The notes: generated by a model not told the origin, from the letters alone. Positions 41,903 to 51,068 are shown, counted from the first letter of the stretch. The stretch: DNA of 64,000 bases from SVQP01 sp045658965 (GCA_045658965.1 JAZOVZ010000078.1:1-64000); one strand, 5' to 3'. Program-made: numbers and translations.

Positions 41903-42687
41903 AGCACACCTCCTAAGGTCAGCCATGCAAGACCGTAGCCCGCCGCAATGATTGCAGCCGTGAACAACGCTTGCACAAAGCGCAAAAGTCCCGAAACCAT
42001 GTCGCCGCCAAACAAATCACGCAGCGAAGTACCCAGCGCAAGACCGGGGATCATGAGCATGATCGTGCCGATCATAATTTCACCGGGATTGGTATGTGGC
42101 ACGAACCTGCACGCGCCCAGCGCGGCAACGCCCGCCACAAAGGCTGTAATGAAGGTTTTAAGCGTGCCGTTGACCTTGGCGGGGGTGTACAGTGTAAACA
42201 CCATGATCAGCACGCCAATGACAGCCGCCACCAAGCCGTCTGTCCAGCTGCCGCCAAAAAACACGGCAAAGCCGCCTGCGGCAATTGCCGCGCTGAGCAG
42301 CATCAGAAAATTCGAGTACGTCTTCTTTTGGCAAATGCGCTTGACCTCCTCCTTGACCTCCCACGGGTCCTCCGGGCAGGCGCAAAGTCTGCGCGAGAGC
42401 GCATTCAGCTTTTCAATGCGGACAAGGCTATTGCCGATATTTCCCACCTTACGGATCTGGGTATAGTGGTCGCCGTTAGGCCCCTCCACGGTCACGCCCA
42501 CCAGCACCACGATGGAAAACACGTCCACGTCGTGCGCGCCGTAGGCAAGGCAAAGCCTTTCCACCGTGTCCTCTACGCGACGCACCTCAGCCCCCGCCTC
42601 CAACAGGCGACAGCCAATGTCCAGTATGGTATCCAACACGTCGTCGTAGTCATACGGGAGGATCGTGCTCATTGCTTGCTCTGTCAT
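41899..42687 (-). CDS. ThrE_1-type threonine/serine exporter subunit
   Basis: A 262-aa protein of the DUF1212/ThrE N-terminal family. A cytoplasmic N-terminal part (ILDIGCRLLEAGAEVRRVEDTVERLC) is followed by five helices including GEIMIGTIMLMIPGLALGTSLRDLFGGD. Exports threonine or serine in characterised relatives. ATGA overlap with the ThrE_2 gene. Confidence 0.9.
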   Translation of the reverse strand: MTEQAMSTILPYDYDDVLDTILDIGCRLLEAGAEVRRVEDTVERLCLAYGAHDVDVFSIVVLVGVTVEGPNGDHYTQIRKVGNIGNSLVRIEKLNALSRRLCACPEDPWEVKEEVKRICQKKTYSNFLMLLSAAIAAGGFAVFFGGSWTDGLVAAVIGVLIMVFTLYTPAKVNGTLKTFITAFVAGVAALGACRFVPHTNPGEIMIGTIMLMIPGLALGTSLRDLFGGDMVSGLLRFVQALFTAAIIAAGYGLAWLTLGGVL

Positions 42688-42726
42688 ACGTATATCACCT
42701 TCAAAAAATCAGATTTCAACAACAAA

Positions 42727-42755
42727 AGTATAGCACATTCCCGCGCGCTTGTCAA
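42727..42755 (-). promoter_or_regulatory. sigma-A promoter of the ThrE operon
   Basis: Minus strand TTGACA (42750-42755), 17-bp spacer, TATACT (42727-42732). Confidence 0.8.
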
Positions 42756-42844
42756 ACACAACTTTACAGAATGTTCACCAATATTTTGCGGAAATTCGCT
42801 ATAATATAATAAATAGGTAAATTTAAGTGAGGTGTTTTGGAAAA

Positions 42845-44389
42845 TTGTTTGAAAAGACGGTATTGCTTGAGAAGATCAAGGAGTCTTTTGCCGCCGTCAT
42901 GCCCGTCACGCTGATCACCATCCTGCTGGTTGCGACCATCTCGCCCGTCCACACGGGCACGTTGCTCTCCTTTTTGCTGGGTGCCGTACTGCTGATCATC
43001 GGCATGGGTCTGTTCTCACTGGGGTCGGATATGTCCATGATCCCTATGGGTGAGTACATAGGCGCACAAATGACCAAGTCACGCAAGATCTGGCTTGTGG
43101 TCTTTCTCTCCTTCTTCGTGGGTTTTTTAGCAACGATTTGTGAGCCCGACCTGCAGGTGCTCGCCACCTACGTGCCCAACATCAAGCCCTTTATTCTGAC
43201 CGCATCGGTCGGCTTGGGTGTGGGCATCTTCCTGGTCGTAGCCATGCTGCGCATTCTGTTCAAGGTCAAGCTTTCGCTGCTCTTGTGGATCTGCTATATC
43301 GGCGTGTTTGTCATGGCATTTTTCGTGCCCACCAACTTCTGGGCTGTTGCCTTTGACTCGGGCGGCGTCACCACAGGCCCCATGACCGTGCCCTTTATCA
43401 TGGCACTTGGCGTGGGTGTTGCCTCCAGCCGTTCGGACGGTGCAGCCGATAACGACTGCTTCGGCCTTGTAGCGCTTTCCTCTGTCGGTCCTATCTCGGC
43501 TGTCATGATCCTCGGTTTGATCGTGGGCGGTGAGATCGACCCCGGTGACCTTGGTGCGACCGAGATCATTACGGAATCCAACAAGATCCTGCTCCCCTTT
43601 TTGCGCCAGCTGCCGCATCAGCTCTGGGAAGTGCTCATGGCGCTGGGCCCCATTTCGGGAGGCTTCTTCTTATTCCATCATCTGTGCGCCAAAAAGCCGG
43701 GCAACGCGCTGACCAAGCGTGCCCTGCATAAGATCCTGGTTGGCCTTGGCTACACGTACCTGGGGCTTGTGCTGTTCTTGCTGGGCGCAAACATCGGTTT
43801 CTCTCCCTGCGGCTATCAGCTCGGCTCCGGTCTTGCTGACCCGAGCAAGGGGATCGCACACCTCATTATCATTCCTATAGGTGCTGTCGTCGGTTACTTC
43901 ATCGTGCAGGCAGAGCCTGCCGTGCACGTGCTGACAAAGCAGGTCAATACCGTGACCGCAGGTGCTATCTCCCGCAAGGTGGTGCTGCGCTGTCTCTCCA
44001 TCGGCGTTGCATGCTCGATCGCACTCGCCATGCTGCGCGTGCTGACCGGTATCAGCATCATGTGGTTTTTGATCCCCGGCTATGCCATCGCGCTGCTGCT
44101 GACCGTCATCGTTCCCGCCCCCTTCCCCTCCATCGCGTTTGACGCGGGCGGCGTGGCATCGGGTCCCATGACCGCAGCGTTCCTGCTCCCCTTCGCCATG
44201 GGTGCTTGCAAAGCGGTTGGCGGTAACGCCGCGACCGACGCTTTCGGTGTGGTTGCATTCGTTGCCATGACGCCGCTGATTGCAGTACAGATCCCCGGCT
44301 TTATCTGGTACGTCAAGAGCTTTGCGCTCAAGAAGCACCTGCCGGATGCCAAGTTCGTTCCCATCGACGAAGATATCATCGACCTGTAA
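42845..44389 (+). CDS. DUF1538 membrane transporter-like protein
   Basis: A 514-aa integral membrane protein made of two DUF1538 repeats. Each half contains a helix-breaking FDSGGVTTGPMTVPF / FDAGGVASGPMTAAF motif (about residues 175 and 435), probably the lining of the transport path. Likely start is TTG at 42845, 11 bases behind GAGGTG (a GTG at 42827 would overlap the ribosome site). Neighbour 12 bp downstream is a tandem PII protein, so activity is probably controlled by PII binding. Substrate unknown. Confidence 0.85.
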   Translation: MFEKTVLLEKIKESFAAVMPVTLITILLVATISPVHTGTLLSFLLGAVLLIIGMGLFSLGSDMSMIPMGEYIGAQMTKSRKIWLVVFLSFFVGFLATICEPDLQVLATYVPNIKPFILTASVGLGVGIFLVVAMLRILFKVKLSLLLWICYIGVFVMAFFVPTNFWAVAFDSGGVTTGPMTVPFIMALGVGVASSRSDGAADNDCFGLVALSSVGPISAVMILGLIVGGEIDPGDLGATEIITESNKILLPFLRQLPHQLWEVLMALGPISGGFFLFHHLCAKKPGNALTKRALHKILVGLGYTYLGLVLFLLGANIGFSPCGYQLGSGLADPSKGIAHLIIIPIGAVVGYFIVQAEPAVHVLTKQVNTVTAGAISRKVVLRCLSIGVACSIALAMLRVLTGISIMWFLIPGYAIALLLTVIVPAPFPSIAFDAGGVASGPMTAAFLLPFAMGACKAVGGNAATDAFGVVAFVAMTPLIAVQIPGFIWYVKSFALKKHLPDAKFVPIDEDIIDL

Positions 44390-44401
44390 GGAGGTCCCCC
44401 T

Positions 44402-45091
44402 ATGAAAGAACTGAATTTACTTTTGATTATCGCGCGCGAAAAGGATCGCACCGCGTATGAAAAATATTTTTCGCGCCACGCGCTGGCATCGTACACCACC
44501 CTGCCCTGCCGCGGTACGGCACAGAACAAGGTGCTGGATCTGCTTGGCATTGAACAGACCGAAAAGACCATATTCCTATCGGTCATTGGCAAGCAGCAAA
44601 CAAAGGACGTACTGAACACGCTGCCCGACCAGATGGAGATCGATCTGCCGGGCCGCGGCATCGGTCTGATCATTCCCGTAAACAGCATGGGCGGCGTGCG
44701 CTCCATGCAGGCACTCACGGGCAGCACAGACGCAGAGGAAAGAGAGGTTGTTAAAATGGAATATAACGCACATCTGATCATTGCAATACTCAACAAAGGC
44801 TTTTCCGACGTTGCCATGGAGGCAGCTCGCGCCGCAGGCGCGGGCGGCGGCACGGTCGTGCGTGCCAAGGGCACTTACGGCAAGGGCGACGAGCACTTCT
44901 TTGGCATGACGCTTGCCGAGGAAAAGGACACCGTGCTCATCGTTGCCACCGAGGCACAGCGCAAGCCCATCATGCAGGCGCTGATGCACCAGGCAAGCGA
45001 AAAGCCCGAGCTTGGCACCATCACCTTCTCGGTGCCCGTATCCGATACCATGGGTCTGCGCCTTGACCGCAACTTCAATCCGCAGAAATAA
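44402..45091 (+). CDS. tandem P-II-like regulatory protein
   Basis: A 229-aa protein with two PII-like ferredoxin-fold domains. The first (residues 1-112) is degenerate (LLLIIAREKDRTAYEKYF, IGLIIPVNSMGGV). The second (about 120-229) keeps the PII form LIIAILNKGFSDVAMEAARAAGAGGGTVVRAKGT, and LIVATEAQRKPIMQAL. It should sense an adenine nucleotide or metabolite and bind the DUF1538 membrane protein. GGAGG lies eight bases upstream. Confidence 0.85.
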   Translation: MKELNLLLIIAREKDRTAYEKYFSRHALASYTTLPCRGTAQNKVLDLLGIEQTEKTIFLSVIGKQQTKDVLNTLPDQMEIDLPGRGIGLIIPVNSMGGVRSMQALTGSTDAEEREVVKMEYNAHLIIAILNKGFSDVAMEAARAAGAGGGTVVRAKGTYGKGDEHFFGMTLAEEKDTVLIVATEAQRKPIMQALMHQASEKPELGTITFSVPVSDTMGLRLDRNFNPQK

Positions 45092-45109
45092 TACACACGG
45101 AGGAAATTT

Positions 45110-45814
45110 ATGAAAAGAATCATTGTTTTTCTGCTGGCTTTATCCTCGATTTTGACGCTGATTTCCTTCACAGGTTGCGCCAACGGAGAGCAGCCCCCTG
45201 CAGAAGATTCCGAGAACACTGATCTCGCACCCGAAAACGTCATCGTATATCCCGAGTGCAACGAGATCACCATGCAAAAATTCCAAGCCATCTATCAGGA
45301 AACGGGATACAACCCCGTCATAGAGTCCACGTATGACGAACAGACCAAGACCTATATCAACGTCAAGGTAAACGCGCATTATGCCGAGGGTTTTGGCTAT
45401 TACTCTATATTGAGTGAGCAAGAATACAAGGCGATTCAAGAATATCAGAACACGACCGGTATTCAGGTCATATATCCGACCGTAAGCATGCATGACAGAC
45501 CCACGCATCAGAAAAACAAGTTTAACGCCGACATCTACTATCAAACGGAAAATCCCGGTGCAATCACCGTCCACCCCAAGCTTGATCAAAACGGGAACTT
45601 CATTCCCAACTATTGGGCATATGCCGTTGGCTCCGAAAGCCCTTATATGATAGCAGATTACAACTCCCTGCGCATTGAAGGCGAGAGCGGCGTGAACATC
45701 GACGGGGAGAATTACTACTACGTTTACGGCAGACTCCTGCCCGACGGCGTTGAGGTGCGTTTGTTCAAATACGCGTACAGCGAATACCGCAAGCAAGCGG
45801 GAACCAATTCATAA
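45110..45814 (+). CDS. lipoprotein of unknown function
   Basis: A 234-aa exported lipoprotein. Signal peptide with lipobox FTGC (Cys about 23), an acidic linker (EQPPAEDSENTDLAPE), then an alpha/beta domain with many Tyr (YGRLLPDGVEVRLFKYAYSEY). GGAGG lies eight bases before the ATG. 18 bp after the PII-like gene, so possibly cotranscribed. No homology recognised. Confidence 0.72.
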   Translation: MKRIIVFLLALSSILTLISFTGCANGEQPPAEDSENTDLAPENVIVYPECNEITMQKFQAIYQETGYNPVIESTYDEQTKTYINVKVNAHYAEGFGYYSILSEQEYKAIQEYQNTTGIQVIYPTVSMHDRPTHQKNKFNADIYYQTENPGAITVHPKLDQNGNFIPNYWAYAVGSESPYMIADYNSLRIEGESGVNIDGENYYYVYGRLLPDGVEVRLFKYAYSEYRKQAGTNS

Positions 45815-45893
45815 ACGAAAAGAAACAGCCCCATCGGGCAGCGAAATAAGCGGTAAAATAATCAAAAACCAATGCTTTCAAAAAGTAATTGCC

Positions 45894-45924
45894 GTAGGTG
45901 CTGGCGATCAATGATCGCCCCTAC
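45894..45924. repeat. REP element
   Basis: GTAGGTGCTGGCGATCA facing TGATCGCCCCTAC. GTAG on one end and CTAC on the other, inside GCCGTAGG...CCTACGGC. Symmetric version of the RAYT-linked REP. Confidence 0.75.
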
Positions 45925-45980
45925 GGCTGTTTTTGTTTGGGTTTTACGTATTAAAACCTCAACATAGACACTTGGAGGGG

Positions 45981-46004
45981 GGGTCAGTGATCGCCAGCGC
46001 CTAC
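45981..46004 (-). repeat. REP element, inverted partner
   Basis: On the minus strand GTAGGCGCTGGCGATCACTG followed by ACCC. Pairs with the REP at 45894 as a BIME-like inverted pair. Confidence 0.7.
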
Positions 46005-46027
46005 GACAACTATCTATAAAAACAACT

Positions 46028-46063
46028 AAGGACTGCATCCAAGTGATACAGTCCTTAATTTTT
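46028..46063. terminator. bidirectional terminator
   Basis: Stem AAGGACTG/CAGTCCTT with a 13-nt loop, followed by AATTTTT, between the convergent lipoprotein and alpha/beta hydrolase genes. The rest of the 301-bp gap holds only the REP pair. Confidence 0.75.
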
Positions 46064-46115
46064 GCCCCTATTTGCCGCTAATTCCGCAGCCCGATCGGGC
46101 AGTTCCTTTTATCGT

Positions 46116-47102
46116 TTATTCAAGAATCCCCGCGTGCTTAAGCAGCGCAAGGATCTCCTTTTCGTATTCCTCTTTGTGGTCGAGGTAGCTGAGTCCGTGG
46201 GGTGAGCCCTCGAAGATGCACAGACGCTTATATGCGCTCGTGCAGGCGGCATAGTTGCGCTCGGAGTTATAGGGGCGCACGAAATCATCGCCTGCACCGT
46301 GGGCAAACAGCGTGGGAATCTTGGCTTTTTTCAGCTCCCTTTCCACGTCTGCCTCACCAAGATATGCGCCGCCGTGCAGCTTGCAAAGCAGCGTTGTCAC
46401 GGGATATACCAAACCCGCGGGCATGTGCATATCCTCCTTGATGACCTGCATGATCTGCCCCTTGGCAGAAGCATAGCCGCAATCACCGATGACCGCCTTG
46501 ACCTGCGGCGGAATATCGGGCAGGCAGGAAGCCAACAGCACCGTAGCGCATCCCATGGACACACCGTCCAGAATGATGCTATGCTGCTCGCCGTAGCGTT
46601 CCACCAAATATTTGCACCAATCGCGCACGTCAAACCGCTCTTTGGCACCAAACGTCAGATACTTTCCCGCACTCTCCCCGTGCGCACGCTGATACACGAT
46701 CAGCATGGCAATGCCGCGTTGCTCGTAAAAATCGAACACGCTGCCGAAATCCATATCCCCCTTGCTGTGGTAACCGTGCACCAAAACAACGGTTGCTTTG
46801 GGATGCTCGGGCGCAAACAGCTTGGCGCACAGGCGATGTCCGTCGTGCGAGGTAATGTAAACCTTTTCATGCGTGGCATTTGCCAGCCTGTCCCAACCGT
46901 GCTTGACGATCTCGACCTGCTTGTCATAGCCCTTTGCACGCAAGCCGTCCAAAAACGCATTTTGCCCACCGGGCGCAGGATCCGAGCGTCCGAACGAGTG
47001 CTTGAAAAGCTTATGAATGTACGGTGCGGAAATGCCCACACCCAGGGCGGCAGCGGCAATCACCGCGCCTGCACCGATCAAGGTATAGTGCAACGCGTTC
47101 AC
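46116..47102 (-). CDS. alpha/beta hydrolase
   Basis: A 328-aa membrane-anchored hydrolase. An N-terminal helix (about residues 5-25) is followed by an alpha/beta fold: oxyanion region VLVHGYHSKGD, nucleophile elbow GVSMG (Ser about 190), acid GAGDDFV (Asp about 272) and His in GSPHG (about 304). Substrate likely an ester or lipid. 14 bp after the GH28-like gene and so cotranscribed with it. Confidence 0.9.
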   Translation of the reverse strand: MNALHYTLIGAGAVIAAAALGVGISAPYIHKLFKHSFGRSDPAPGGQNAFLDGLRAKGYDKQVEIVKHGWDRLANATHEKVYITSHDGHRLCAKLFAPEHPKATVVLVHGYHSKGDMDFGSVFDFYEQRGIAMLIVYQRAHGESAGKYLTFGAKERFDVRDWCKYLVERYGEQHSIILDGVSMGCATVLLASCLPDIPPQVKAVIGDCGYASAKGQIMQVIKEDMHMPAGLVYPVTTLLCKLHGGAYLGEADVERELKKAKIPTLFAHGAGDDFVRPYNSERNYAACTSAYKRLCIFEGSPHGLSYLDHKEEYEKEILALLKHAGILE

Positions 47103-47116
47103 TTACGTTCACTCCT

Positions 47117-48601
47117 TTAACACAAACTGATATTGTATGCATGCGCACCGATCACGAAATTGGCTTTCTCTGCGTCGGTTACACGCTCGCCGTTGAAATA
47201 CAAGCCCTCCACGCGCACGTCCTTGACGCAGTGCGTCTCGTCAAGACCCGCAAAGATCGACGTCGGCATGGGCAGGGGCGCGTCGGTCAGCACAAAGATA
47301 TCCTTGAACAGAATATCGTGTGCGCAGCCGTGCAAGCCGTCCTTGGAAAACAGCCCCATATCGTAAAGCGCGACGTTGAGCAGAATGGGCTGCTGCGCGG
47401 GCACGGTGCTGCGGTATTCCTGCGCATCACTCTGCTGGTGCACGTCTGTTTGCTGATACTGCGAATACTCCACGCGGATATTCTCAAAGGTCACGTGGTG
47501 GATCTCGGCACGGTTATGATGCTGGATATCCAGCTGCATGGTCGAGCCGTGAATGACGTCGCAATCCGTAAACACGATATTGTAAAACGCGGGCGCGTTG
47601 GTTTCCGCACCGATCTCAAGTGCTCTGCCCCAGTCGCACCACAACACGCAGCCTTCTACGATGATATTGCGGTTGCACATATCGTCCCAGCCGCAGATGC
47701 CCTTGATGACCATGCAGTCGTCAAAGTTGCGCAAGAAGCAATTTCTGACGCTGACACCCGTGCAGTTGAACAGATCAATGCCGTCGGAATTATATCGCCA
47801 CATGCCAACAGCCTTGACGTTGTCGATCGACACGTTCTCACATCCCGCCGCAATGATGGCAAAGGACGCGCTGTCACGGCAGATAACGCCCTCGACATGC
47901 ACGTTTCTGCAGCGATAGAAGCGCAAATTGCCGCGCAGGACGCGATGTGCATGCGTAAAGGCGCGGATGCCCTGCTTGTCGCGCGGCATGGGCGCATCGT
48001 AATCGTAAGCCAAAAGTGAGGTCTCGCTCGTGCGCTCCTCGCGGCTGCCGTCAATAATGCCGTGACCCAAAATGCGGATATTCTCGGCACAAATGGCATA
48101 GAAAGAGCCGTACACCACCGCTCCCGCGTCGATATACACGGTGTCGTTATCGGTCAGCTCGATCGACCCGATATGGTGCTCACCTCCCGCAAAGCGATAG
48201 GTGGTGCGCAAGCCGTCCACATCCTTGATGGGGTTGACAAACACATGCAAAGCCCCGTGCGGTCCGTCTGCCTCTACCGTGTACTGACCGCAGCCGGGCA
48301 GCGTAAAGGTTGCGGTGCACCCGTCAAGCTTCACCTTGACACCGCGCGAAAGCGGACGCACCAGCACCTCGGTGGGCGGCGTCTGCCAGGTCACGGTCAC
48401 GGTTGCAGCCTCGTCCGCCTCAAAGGATACAAAGCCCGCAAGCTCGGTCTGCTCCAAGGGGCGTTGCTGCCCCGGCCAGCCTCGGTTAAACGGCATGGCG
48501 GATACGCGCGCAAGGTACGGCTTTGCCTTTCTTTGATTGACGGTCACGGTGCAACCCTCAAATATCTCTTGTCCTACGGGAAACACGGGAATTCTGATCA
48601 T
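47117..48601 (-). CDS. GH28-like polygalacturonase family protein
   Basis: A 494-aa protein with an N-terminal beta-sandwich (about residues 1-110) and a right-handed parallel beta-helix (about 125-420): GAVVYGSFYAICAENIRILGHGIIDGS, NSDGIDLFNCTGVSVRNC, NFDDCMVIKG. GH28 catalytic pattern N-x-D and D-D are present (YNSDGID, FDDC), while the G-H-G motif is not clear. Without a signal peptide it would act on imported pectic oligosaccharides. Confidence 0.85.
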   Translation of the reverse strand: MIRIPVFPVGQEIFEGCTVTVNQRKAKPYLARVSAMPFNRGWPGQQRPLEQTELAGFVSFEADEAATVTVTWQTPPTEVLVRPLSRGVKVKLDGCTATFTLPGCGQYTVEADGPHGALHVFVNPIKDVDGLRTTYRFAGGEHHIGSIELTDNDTVYIDAGAVVYGSFYAICAENIRILGHGIIDGSREERTSETSLLAYDYDAPMPRDKQGIRAFTHAHRVLRGNLRFYRCRNVHVEGVICRDSASFAIIAAGCENVSIDNVKAVGMWRYNSDGIDLFNCTGVSVRNCFLRNFDDCMVIKGICGWDDMCNRNIIVEGCVLWCDWGRALEIGAETNAPAFYNIVFTDCDVIHGSTMQLDIQHHNRAEIHHVTFENIRVEYSQYQQTDVHQQSDAQEYRSTVPAQQPILLNVALYDMGLFSKDGLHGCAHDILFKDIFVLTDAPLPMPTSIFAGLDETHCVKDVRVEGLYFNGERVTDAEKANFVIGAHAYNISLC

Positions 48602-48732
48602 GGGAGATACCTCTCTTTTTTCAAATTCGCGGCTTTAATCGAACAGTATATTTATATTATAGCACGAATTTTTGCGTTTTGCAACAAATCTTTTAGAATT
48701 TGCAAAAAGGAAGCATAAAAAAGCCCGCATCT

Positions 48733-48758
48733 GCGTACCTGCTCTATGGCAGGTACGC
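48733..48758. other. hairpin
   Basis: Perfect stem GCGTACCTGC/GCAGGTACGC with a short loop, in the gap before hairpin array D. No T-run on either side. Confidence 0.55.
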
Positions 48759-48765
48759 AACGAAA

Positions 48766-48970
48766 TTTGCCCTTTCGGGCAAGTGAAATCGCTTCGCGGT
48801 GAATTATTTGCTTCGCAAATGTGAAATGTCCGCTTACGCGGACGTGGGCAATTTTCATTTCACATCGAGCAGAGCGAGATATTTCACAATGTGCGTTAGC
48901 ACATTATTTCACGTTTTGCAAAAGCAAAACATTTCACTATATGCTTTTGTGCCCGCAAAAGCAATGCTTG
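48766..48970. repeat. hairpin array D (linker GTGAAAT/ATTTCAC)
   Basis: At least seven short hairpins (TTGCCC/GGGCAA, CGC/GCG, TTTGC/GCAAA, GTCCGC/GCGGAC, ATGTGC/GCACAT, GTTTTGC/GCAAAAC). Linker GTGAAAT in the left part and ATTTCAC in the right part, flipping near 48860, so the array is inverted about its middle. Confidence 0.75.
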
Positions 48971-48980
48971 TCAAGAAATA

Positions 48981-49016
48981 AGGACGAGGAATTTTTGCAA
49001 TTCTTCGTCCTTTTCC
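48981..49016. terminator. stem-loop following array D
   Basis: Stem AAGGACGA..AATT/AATT..TCGTCCTT followed by TTCCTGTTGGTAG. Nearly the same sequence (TCCTTTTCCTGTCGATAG) follows array C at 41350-41368. Confidence 0.65.
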
Positions 49017-49080
49017 TGTTGGTAGCTATTTTTGATTTTTATACTGCCCTATCGCAAGTCTCCTTCACACGCGCTTTTGA

Positions 49081-49259
49081 GGGTGATATTTTTGCTTTGC
49101 AAAAGTGATATTCTTATCCTTGTAGGGACAGGCGTCCTCGACTGTCCGCACGGCAAAGTGATATTGCCTACGGCAGTGATATTTTTGCTTTGCAAAAGTG
49201 ATATTTGCGCGATGCGCAAGTGATATTGCGGCTTTGCCGCAGTTTGACGCTGCGCGTCA
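49081..49259. repeat. hairpin array E (linker GTGATAT)
   Basis: Hairpins TTTTGC/GCAAAA (twice), GCC/GGC, TTGCGC/GCGCAA, TGCGGC/GCCGCA and TTGACGC/GCGTCAA with three-base loops, separated by AGTGATAT in one orientation. A REP element is inserted at 49122-49152. The last hairpin covers the trpB stop codon. Confidence 0.78.
49122..49152 (+). repeat. REP element within array E
   Basis: GTAGGGACAGGCGTCCTCGA followed by CTGTCCGC. 5' GTAG plus stem GGACAG/CTGTCC. It interrupts the regular hairpin/linker pattern. Confidence 0.65.
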
Positions 49260-50633
49260 AGGCTGAGGCGGGAAGTTTACGAATGCGGCATCAAGCTCTG
49301 CGTCGGTGGGGATGTAGTCGCCCATCAGCCCATCGTTGAACTTCTGATACGCCACCATATCAAAGTAACCCGTGCCGGTAAGACCGAACACGATGGTCTT
49401 TTGCTCGCCCGTCTGCTTGCAGATCATTGCCTCGTCGATAGCCGCCTTGATGGCGTGTGCCGACTCGGGTGCGGGCAGAATGCCCTCAATGCGCGCAAAC
49501 TGCTGGGCTGCGGCAAACACCGCGGTCTGCTCAACGCTCTTGGCTTCCATCAGCCCCTGATCGTACAGCTCGGAGAGCACGGTGCTCATGCCGTGGTAGC
49601 GGAGCCCGCCCGAATGGCTGGAGGACGGGATAAAGCCCGAGCCCAGCGTGTACATCTTTGCCATGGGGCAAATTCTGCCCGTGTCACAGTAATCGTAAAT
49701 ATAACGTCCGCGCGTCAGGCTAGGGCAGGATGCGGGCTCAACCGCGATAATGCGGTAATCTGCCTCGCCGCGCAGCTTTTCACCCATAAAGGGAGAGATC
49801 AAGCCGCCCAGGTTGGATCCACCGCCCGCGCAACCGATAATGATGTCGGGCTTGATGCCGTACTTATCCAGCGCGGTCTTGGTTTCAAGACCGATGATGG
49901 TCTGGTGCAGCAGCACCTGATTGAGCACGCTGCCAAGCACGTAACGGTATGCACCGCCCGATGCGCCCGCAGCTTCCACCGCCTCGGAAATCGCGCAGCC
50001 AAGGCTGCCCGTAGTGCCGGGATGCTCCTCCAAGATCTTGCGACCCACCGCGGTGGTGGTGGAGGGCGAGGGGGTGACGTTTGCGCCGTAGGTACGCATG
50101 ACCTCGCGGCGGAACGGCTTTTGCTCATAGCTGACCTTGACCATGTACACGTTGCAATCCAGCCCAAAGTAAGAGCACGCCATGCTCAGCGCAGTGCCCC
50201 ACTGACCGGCACCGGTCTCGGTGGTCACGCCCTTAAGCCCCTGCATCTTTGCATAGTACGCCTGCGCGATAGCGGAATTGAGCTTATGGCTGCCGCTGGT
50301 ATTGTTGCCCTCGAACTTATAATAAATATGCGCGGGGGTGTCCAGCTGCTTTTCAAGGCAGTACGCGCGCACCAAGGGCGCAGGACGGTACATTTTATAA
50401 AAGTCGATCAGCGGCTCGGGAATATCGATATAAGGCGTGGTATCGTCCAGCTCCTGTCTTGCCAGCTCCTCGCAGAACACCTCGCTCATCGCCTCAAGGG
50501 TAATGGGCTTCATGGTGCGGGGATCGATAAGCGGCGCGGGCTTTTTCTTCATGTCCGCGCGGACGTTATACCACTGTCTGGGAATTTCATTTTCGGATAA
50601 ATAAATCTTGTAAGGAATTTCTACGTTTGCCAT
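49257..50633 (-). CDS. trpB: TrpB2-type tryptophan synthase beta chain
   Basis: A 458-aa PLP enzyme of the TrpB2 (long beta) group. PLP lysine in NNTSGSHKLN (Lys117), ETGAGQWG, the glycine loop GCAGGGSNLGG and the C-terminal GLTGTGYFD. It condenses indole and serine to tryptophan, or salvages indole. Start at MANVEIPYKI (50633), GGGAGAAAGG upstream; a longer in-frame reading to 50861 is leader. No trpA or other trp gene is nearby. Expression is set by a Trp T-box. Confidence 0.95.
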   Translation of the reverse strand: MANVEIPYKIYLSENEIPRQWYNVRADMKKKPAPLIDPRTMKPITLEAMSEVFCEELARQELDDTTPYIDIPEPLIDFYKMYRPAPLVRAYCLEKQLDTPAHIYYKFEGNNTSGSHKLNSAIAQAYYAKMQGLKGVTTETGAGQWGTALSMACSYFGLDCNVYMVKVSYEQKPFRREVMRTYGANVTPSPSTTTAVGRKILEEHPGTTGSLGCAISEAVEAAGASGGAYRYVLGSVLNQVLLHQTIIGLETKTALDKYGIKPDIIIGCAGGGSNLGGLISPFMGEKLRGEADYRIIAVEPASCPSLTRGRYIYDYCDTGRICPMAKMYTLGSGFIPSSSHSGGLRYHGMSTVLSELYDQGLMEAKSVEQTAVFAAAQQFARIEGILPAPESAHAIKAAIDEAMICKQTGEQKTIVFGLTGTGYFDMVAYQKFNDGLMGDYIPTDAELDAAFVNFPPQP

Positions 50634-50639
50634 TTGGTT

Positions 50640-50991
50640 GCCTTTCTCCCCTGCTCTGTCCCGGTCCGTCGGGGAAACGGATCGGGTGCGGAAAAGAAAA
50701 AATCCTCCCATCCCGCAATTCAAGATCTGAATGCCGGGACAAGAGAAAACTCTTGCGGTGCCACCCTGCTTGATAGCCCATGCTATCCGCTCAATCATAC
50801 GAAACCAGTGCGTTTCATACGCCGATCCCTGTAACGGAGGATCACGCCGTCGCCTATACATACGATCCCCAAGGGATCATACTTCCCGTTGCCCTCGAAA
50901 GTCCATTCGCGCACGCACACTCCGCCGCATCTCACCGCCGCGGCTCTCTGTCGGGGTGCTCCCCGCACGCTACTCCTCTTTCTCATCGGTT
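50640..50991 (-). promoter_or_regulatory. tryptophan T-box leader
   Basis: On the minus strand the leader starts with GATGAGAAAGAGGAGTAG, the start of T-box stem I, contains AGAGAG and GGTGAGA, a specifier loop GAATGGAC with UGG = Trp (50903-50905), the T-box GGGTGGCACCGCAAG (50752-50766) that pairs with the tRNA end, and a terminator stem (CCCGGCATTC...GAATTGCGGG) with a T6 run near 50694. Uncharged tRNA-Trp would prevent termination and turn on trpB. Confidence 0.93.
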
Positions 50992-50997
50992 TACACT

Positions 50998-51026
50998 ATT
51001 GTAGCACTATGTGAAATATTTGTCAA
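50998..51026 (-). promoter_or_regulatory. sigma-A promoter of trpB
   Basis: Minus strand TTGACA (51021-51026), 17-bp spacer, TACAAT (50998-51003). Confidence 0.85.
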
Positions 51027-51068
51027 TAGGTTTTACAGAGATTTCTGCATAGAATTAACGGAATACTC

